From positions 1 to 9,191 of the forward strand of contig CAKTJM010000074.1 of the NCBI GenBank assembly GCA_934567745.1: a DNA stretch of 9,191 nucleotides. Reading direction: 5' to 3'. This DNA comes from an uncultured Eubacteriales bacterium (GTDB lineage: Bacteria > Bacillota > Clostridia > Oscillospirales > Oscillospiraceae). Below are positions 6,481 through 9,191 of this stretch, piece after piece (positions within the stretch are counted from its first letter, which is position 1; each line of letters begins with the position of its first letter). A program made the position numbers and the translations under genes. The notes beneath the pieces were generated by a model, which had not been told where the DNA came from, did not search any database, and saw only the letters and a list, made by a program, of their open reading frames with translations.

Positions 6481-8292
6481 TCATCGGTCCACGAAGCTGC
6501 CGTCCTCCAGCCGGAGGTACTGCCGCGGCGGCTCCTGGTCCGCGAAGTGGAGCGGGGAGAGCGAATAGGCGTAGCTGCCCGCGTCCGTCACGGCGATCAG
6601 ATCGCCGACCGCCGCCTCGTCCAGCTCCACGTCCTCCGCGAGGACGTCCAGCTCCGTGCACAGCCCGCCGACGACGGTGACGCGCTCCGTCCGCTCGCCG
6701 CCGCCGAAGAGGAGGAGCCGATGGGCCCCCGGCCCGGAGCACAGCGGCTCCAGCCCGCCCGGGGCCTCGCCCCCCGTCACGCGTGCCAGGAGCGCCGCCA
6801 CGGCCGGACGCAGGAAACCGCTCATGCCGCCCGCGACGATGAGGTACTTCCGCCCGCGGGTGACCTTGATGTCCACCACCGGGGTGAAGTACAGCCCCGC
6901 CGCGCTCATGACGAAGCGGCCCGTCTCCACATAGAGCGTCGCCCGGAGCGTCGCGGCGTTCTCCGCCGCGATCGGCGCGGCCAGCCGCCCCAGCTCCGCC
7001 AGGTCCAGCGCGTCCACGCCGCCGTAGGGCACGCCCAGGCCGCTGCCGAAGTCGATCCACTCGATCGTCACGCCGTCCAGCGCCGCCATGCGGCGGGCCA
7101 GGTCGAAGCACCGCCGCCAATAGGCCCCGAGCCGCTGCGCGTCGAGCACCTGGGAGCGCACGTGGACGTGCAGGCCCACCACCCGCAGGTGCGGGCACCG
7201 GGCCAGCAGGGCGGGCAGCTCCGGGAGCTGCTCCTCCGCGACGCCGAACTTGGTGGCCACGCCGCCCGGCCCGTCCATCGTGAAGGCCGGGGCCACCCGC
7301 AGGCCGACGGACAGGACCGTCCCCCGCGCCTTGCCGAGGGCCTCCAGCCGCTCCAGCTCACGGAGGCTGTCGGCGACGACGGTGCACCGGTCCGCGCAGG
7401 CGGCCAGGTCGTCCTCGGTCTTGCCGGGGGCGGACCAGAGGATCGGCCCCAGCCCCGCCTCCGCGGCGCGGCGGACCTCCCCGGCCGACGCCGCGTCCGC
7501 GCCGAAGCCCTCCCCCGCCAGGCAGCGCAGGACCGGCGCGAAGGGGGCCGCCTTCACGGAGTAGAGGAACCGGAAGCCCGGCAGGGCCTCGCGCAGCGCC
7601 CGGCACTGCCGGACGATCGTCGCGGCCTCGTAGAGGTAGCACGGCGCATGCGCCCGCGCGAAGGCGATCGTGGGGACAGGCGCGCCGCCCCGCTTCCCCT
7701 GGTCGAGGGCGAAGAGCCGATAGGCGAACGGCACCAGCGCCCGGGCGCTCTCGTGGCGCAAAAAGCGCGGCTTGAGGTCGCCCAGCCGCACGCGGTCGAG
7801 GTTGTCCGCGTCCTTGAGGAGCTTCGCCAGCTCCAGGGCGTGGGGCAGGTCCGCCGGGTGGAAGGAGCGCACGATGTCCTCCAGCTGGGCGTCCGGCCGG
7901 GCGTGTGCCGTGACGGCGGCCTTCAGCTCGCACAGGGCCTCGCCGGTCTGGCCGGTCAGCTCCACCAGCCGCTCGGCCGAGCGTGCGCCGTGGTCGAGAT
8001 CGTACCCGTCGAAGGTCCGGCCCACGTCGTGGTAGCTCGCCGCCCGCAGGAGCTGGCGCGTGTCCTCGTCCCCCAGGCCCTCCCGCCAGGCCAGCAGGCC
8101 CGCGAAGAGCATCACCCGGTGGATGTGCCCGCTGCCGTGCACGCGGCTGTGGTAGAGCGCGTCGTGGTCGAGGCGGTCGTACGCCTCGCACAGCAGCGGA
8201 TACTGCGGCGATGCGCGGAAGGCCGCGAGCATCTCGCGGTCCTCCCCCCAGTCCCCGTCGCGCAGCAGCTCATAGACCCGATTCTCCTGCAT
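6481..8292 (-). CDS. Fusion: HD phosphohydrolase domain + fold-type-III PLP-dependent decarboxylase
   Basis: The predicted product is 603 residues in one uninterrupted frame. Residues 1 to about 200 are an HD domain. Metal ligands look intact: a His-rich HSRVHGSGHIHRV (48-60), the YHDVGR doublet (His88-Asp89) and DADNLD (161-166). Residues from about 208 on match the DapDC/ODC/BtrK-like superfamily. They include Lys247 in YSVKAAP for PLP, FGADAASAGE (263-272), GLHVHVRSQ (373-381), DFGSGLG (414-420, usually GGG), ETGR (456-459, usually EPGR), GGLCTELD (542-549) and AGSYAYS (571-577). The Cys-Thr-x-x-Asp pattern resembles BtrK- or SbnH-like enzymes more than lysine-pathway DapDC, so it is not called lysA. 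ATG 8292 has AAGGAGG eight bases upstream; the longer frame to 8388 would run through the promoter. It is a monocistronic unit with a strong promoter and terminator. The substrate and the purpose of the HD domain are unknown. Confidence 0.85.
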   Translation of the reverse strand: MQENRVYELLRDGDWGEDREMLAAFRASPQYPLLCEAYDRLDHDALYHSRVHGSGHIHRVMLFAGLLAWREGLGDEDTRQLLRAASYHDVGRTFDGYDLDHGARSAERLVELTGQTGEALCELKAAVTAHARPDAQLEDIVRSFHPADLPHALELAKLLKDADNLDRVRLGDLKPRFLRHESARALVPFAYRLFALDQGKRGGAPVPTIAFARAHAPCYLYEAATIVRQCRALREALPGFRFLYSVKAAPFAPVLRCLAGEGFGADAASAGEVRRAAEAGLGPILWSAPGKTEDDLAACADRCTVVADSLRELERLEALGKARGTVLSVGLRVAPAFTMDGPGGVATKFGVAEEQLPELPALLARCPHLRVVGLHVHVRSQVLDAQRLGAYWRRCFDLARRMAALDGVTIEWIDFGSGLGVPYGGVDALDLAELGRLAAPIAAENAATLRATLYVETGRFVMSAAGLYFTPVVDIKVTRGRKYLIVAGGMSGFLRPAVAALLARVTGGEAPGGLEPLCSGPGAHRLLLFGGGERTERVTVVGGLCTELDVLAEDVELDEAAVGDLIAVTDAGSYAYSLSPLHFADQEPPRQYLRLEDGSFVDR

Positions 8293-8322
8293 GGTGCCGT
8301 CCTCCTTCCTCGTTTGGTCCCT

Positions 8323-8351
8323 ATTATCCCCTCCGCCCGTCCCGTTGTCAA
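8323..8351 (-). promoter_or_regulatory. Strong sigma-A promoter of the HD-decarboxylase gene
   Basis: A perfect -35 TTGACA (8346-8351) lies 17 bp from GATAAT (8323-8328, five of six). The start is predicted near 8316, about 24 nt before the ATG. It begins nine bases after the stop of the HTH gene, so the fusion gene is transcribed independently of that cassette, although read-through from it is possible because I see no terminator between them. Confidence 0.87.
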
Positions 8352-8360
8352 CGGCGACTT

Positions 8361-8666
8361 TCAGTGATACCGGGCGAACCGCAGGCACCGGCGCAGGTTG
8401 CGCTCCCCGCGCCGCACCGTCCGCGAGACCGTCGAGGGGTCCAGCCCCAGCCGCCGCGCGATCGCCACGTGCGACAGCCCCTCCTCATAGCGCAGCAGGA
8501 GCAGCTCCCGCTGACGCGGCGTCACGCTGTCCTCCATCGCGCGGCGCAGGTCCCGGCGCATCTGGGCGCGGACCAGGTCGTTCGTCTCCCCCGTCTCCTG
8601 CAGCAGCCCGATCGGTCCCTGCGTCCCGCAGGCCCGATGCCGCTCGAATCGTCCGTCTCCCACCAT
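8361..8666 (-). CDS. Small sigma-70 region-4-like helix-turn-helix protein
   Basis: This 101-residue protein has a C-terminal half (about 49-96) that reads as sigma region 4: TPRQRELLLLRYEEGLS, then AIARRLGLDPSTVSR as the helix-turn-helix, then RGERNLRRCLRF. No region 2 is present, so it cannot be a complete sigma factor; a DNA-binding regulator or RNA-polymerase-associated factor is likelier. The N-terminal stretch ERHRACGTQGPIGLLQE resembles small proteins I associate with Oscillospirales genomes. ATG 8666 was chosen for AAAGGGGG seven bases upstream. An alternative ATG at 8684 lacks a ribosome site, but it overlaps, as ATGA, the stop of the open frame that starts at 9031. It is the last gene of a three-gene minus-strand cassette. 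Confidence 0.78.
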   Translation of the reverse strand: MVGDGRFERHRACGTQGPIGLLQETGETNDLVRAQMRRDLRRAMEDSVTPRQRELLLLRYEEGLSHVAIARRLGLDPSTVSRTVRRGERNLRRCLRFARYH

Positions 8667-8871
8667 GGCGCGGCCCCCTTTCATAATAGTGCTCTAAGTA
8701 CAGCGTCACCGAGCGCGTCTCCCGCGCGATCTGCGTCAGGACGTGGATGCGCCGGTCCAGCGCCTCCCGCTCCCGCTCGTCCGTCGGCTCGGTCCCCCGG
8801 AGCTGCCGGATCCGTCCGTCGAGCAGCCCGACCTGCGCGCGGTACTCCCGCGCCATCTCTCGTATCGTCAT
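8485..8871 (-). CDS. Small charged helical (possible coiled-coil) protein with an unusual out-of-family tail
   Basis: The first 65 or so residues (MTIREMAREYRAQVG... to ...LYLEHYYERG) are charged, heptad-like and helical. They contain DEREREALDRRIHVLTQI and end in a Leu-Glu-His-Tyr-Tyr-Glu motif. I recall similar short proteins preceding sigma-region-4-like genes in Clostridia, but I know no function. The ATG at 8871 has AAGGAGG five bases upstream, a strong start. The frame does not stop at the expected place: it continues about 200 nt into the HTH gene with a Gly/Ala/Arg/Pro-rich tail that looks like a shadow translation. A CGA codon at 8644-8646 (residue 76), one base from TGA, sits about where relatives would end. 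Either the stop was lost, or a frameshift or sequence error is present. Confidence 0.6.
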   Translation of the reverse strand: MTIREMAREYRAQVGLLDGRIRQLRGTEPTDEREREALDRRIHVLTQIARETRSVTLYLEHYYERGPRHGGRRTIRAASGLRDAGTDRAAAGDGGDERPGPRPDAPGPAPRDGGQRDAASAGAAPAAL

Positions 8872-9031
8872 CGCGTCCTCCTTTCCTTCGTCCCCGGTCC
8901 CGGCACGGCGGGCACCGCCCGGCGGCGTCCGGCGGGGCATCCCAGGCGTACTGTTCCTGTCCGCACCCCGCGCAGACGTAGCGCGGCGGGTCCTGCTGCC
9001 GGTCCCGATACGGGTCCCAGATCCTTTTCAC
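8681..9031 (-). CDS. Small zinc-ribbon protein, frame open into the next gene
   Basis: The recognisable part is residues 1 to about 50. A tryptophan- and tyrosine-containing start is followed by two CxxC knuckles (Cys20/Cys23 and Cys40/Cys43, 16 residues between them), a likely zinc site. No enzymatic role can be proposed. The start is GTG 9031, with AAGGAG nine bases upstream. After 8871 the frame overlaps the helical protein gene and becomes Gly/Ala/Arg/Asp-rich. Its stop at 8681-8683 falls as ATGA on an ATG of the HTH gene. A CGA codon at 8888-8890, one base from TGA and just before the next ribosome site, is where a stop would be expected. The N-terminal part is probably a real gene; the C-terminal 60 residues are doubtful. 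Confidence 0.58.
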   Translation of the reverse strand: MKRIWDPYRDRQQDPPRYVCAGCGQEQYAWDAPPDAAGRCPPCRDRGRRKGGRDDDTRDGAGVPRAGRAARRTDPAAPGDRADGRAGAGGAGPAHPRPDADRAGDALGDAVLRALL

Positions 9032-9042
9032 GATCGATTTCT

Positions 9043-9060
9043 CCTTTTTTCAAAAAAAGG
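9043..9060. repeat. AT-rich perfect palindrome overlapping a ribosome site and a possible UP element
   Basis: CCTTTTTT (9043-9050) and AAAAAAGG (9053-9060) pair around two bases. On the minus strand the downstream arm contains the AAGG of the ribosome site of the zinc-ribbon gene. On the plus strand the A-tract lies just upstream of the tRNA -35, where UP elements sit. Either role is an inference. Confidence 0.4.
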
Positions 9061-9061
9061 C

Positions 9062-9090
9062 TTGACAAATCCCCCGACCCCTGATAAGAT
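9062..9090 (+). promoter_or_regulatory. Sigma-A promoter of tRNA-Thr
   Basis: A perfect -35 TTGACA (9062-9067) is 17 bp from TAAGAT (9085-9090, four of six), and TG at 9082-9083 gives an extended -10. The predicted start near 9097 leaves about 20 nt of leader before the tRNA. An A-tract at 9052-9058 lies directly upstream. Confidence 0.85.
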
Positions 9091-9116
9091 AGTCTCCGTT
9101 GCGGATGAGTGCTCAC

Positions 9117-9191
9117 GCTGGTGTAGCTCAGTTGGTAGAGCAGCTGATTTGTAATCAGCAGGTCGGGGGTTCGAGTCCGTCCACCAGCTCC
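9117..9191 (+). tRNA. tRNA-Thr (anticodon UGU)
   Basis: The sequence folds as a cloverleaf: acceptor GCTGGTG (9117-9123) with CACCAGC, D-arm GCTC/GAGC, anticodon stem GCTGA/TCAGC with loop TTTGTAA (anticodon TGT, reading ACA), variable loop AGGTC and T-loop TTCGAGT. The discriminator is T at 9189, followed by CC; the A of an encoded CCA would be the first base outside the window. The T-stem GGGGG/CCGTC contains one G-G mismatch and one G-T pair, which weakens it slightly. Confidence 0.96.

Noticed and set aside
6211..8367. 718-codon plus-strand open frame opposite the HD-decarboxylase gene
   Set aside because: It has the same shadow composition, no ribosome site of note and no recognisable motif, while the minus strand carries intact active-site motifs.
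8293..8388. Longer N terminus for the HD-decarboxylase protein
   Set aside because: The extension would be translated through the -35 and -10 of the gene's own promoter and overlaps the end of the HTH gene; ATG 8292 has a strong ribosome site.
1..9191. CRISPR array, insertion sequence or prophage
   Set aside because: No regularly spaced direct repeats, transposase or integrase motifs, or phage structural genes were seen.

Overview
The window is very GC-rich bacterial chromosome, with codon third positions almost all G or C. It most likely comes from a spore-forming or formerly spore-forming member of the Clostridia, plausibly Oscillospirales. Four things point there: a full-length SpoIIE, a QueT-type ECF substrate component, strong AGGAGG ribosome sites with sigma-A promoters, and a small zinc-ribbon / helical / sigma-region-4-like gene cassette of a type I associate with that group. 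The taxonomic call is an inference; no rRNA or marker gene is present.

Layout. Positions 1-126 hold the tail of something transcribed rightwards, ending in a strong hairpin terminator. Positions 127-2072 (minus) are a two-gene operon of peptide-ABC-transporter ATPases (DppD/OppD-like then DppF/OppF-like) with its own promoter and no permease or binding protein in the window. Positions 2250-2768 (minus) encode a QueT-family transporter component, with its own promoter, a leader of about 98 nt that could be a preQ1 riboswitch, and its own terminator. Positions 2900-3160 are non-coding and packed with perfect inverted repeats. Positions 3219-3824 (plus) encode a class III, self-inhibited Fic AMP-transferase as a single-gene unit. 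A bidirectional terminator separates it from spoIIE (3938-6271, minus), the sporulation membrane phosphatase. Positions 6481-8292 (minus) encode an unusual fusion of an HD phosphohydrolase domain to a fold-type-III PLP decarboxylase, driven by a near-consensus promoter. Positions 8361-9031 (minus) hold three small overlapping genes: a zinc ribbon protein, a helical protein and a sigma-region-4-like HTH protein. Positions 9117-9191 (plus) are tRNA-Thr(UGU) with its own promoter.

Most genes are separate transcription units with their own promoters and terminators, so the window is a patchwork rather than one pathway. The most novel items are the HD-PLP decarboxylase fusion, the palindrome-dense queT-fic intergenic region, and the small-gene cassette in which two reading frames stay open about 190 nt into the next gene.
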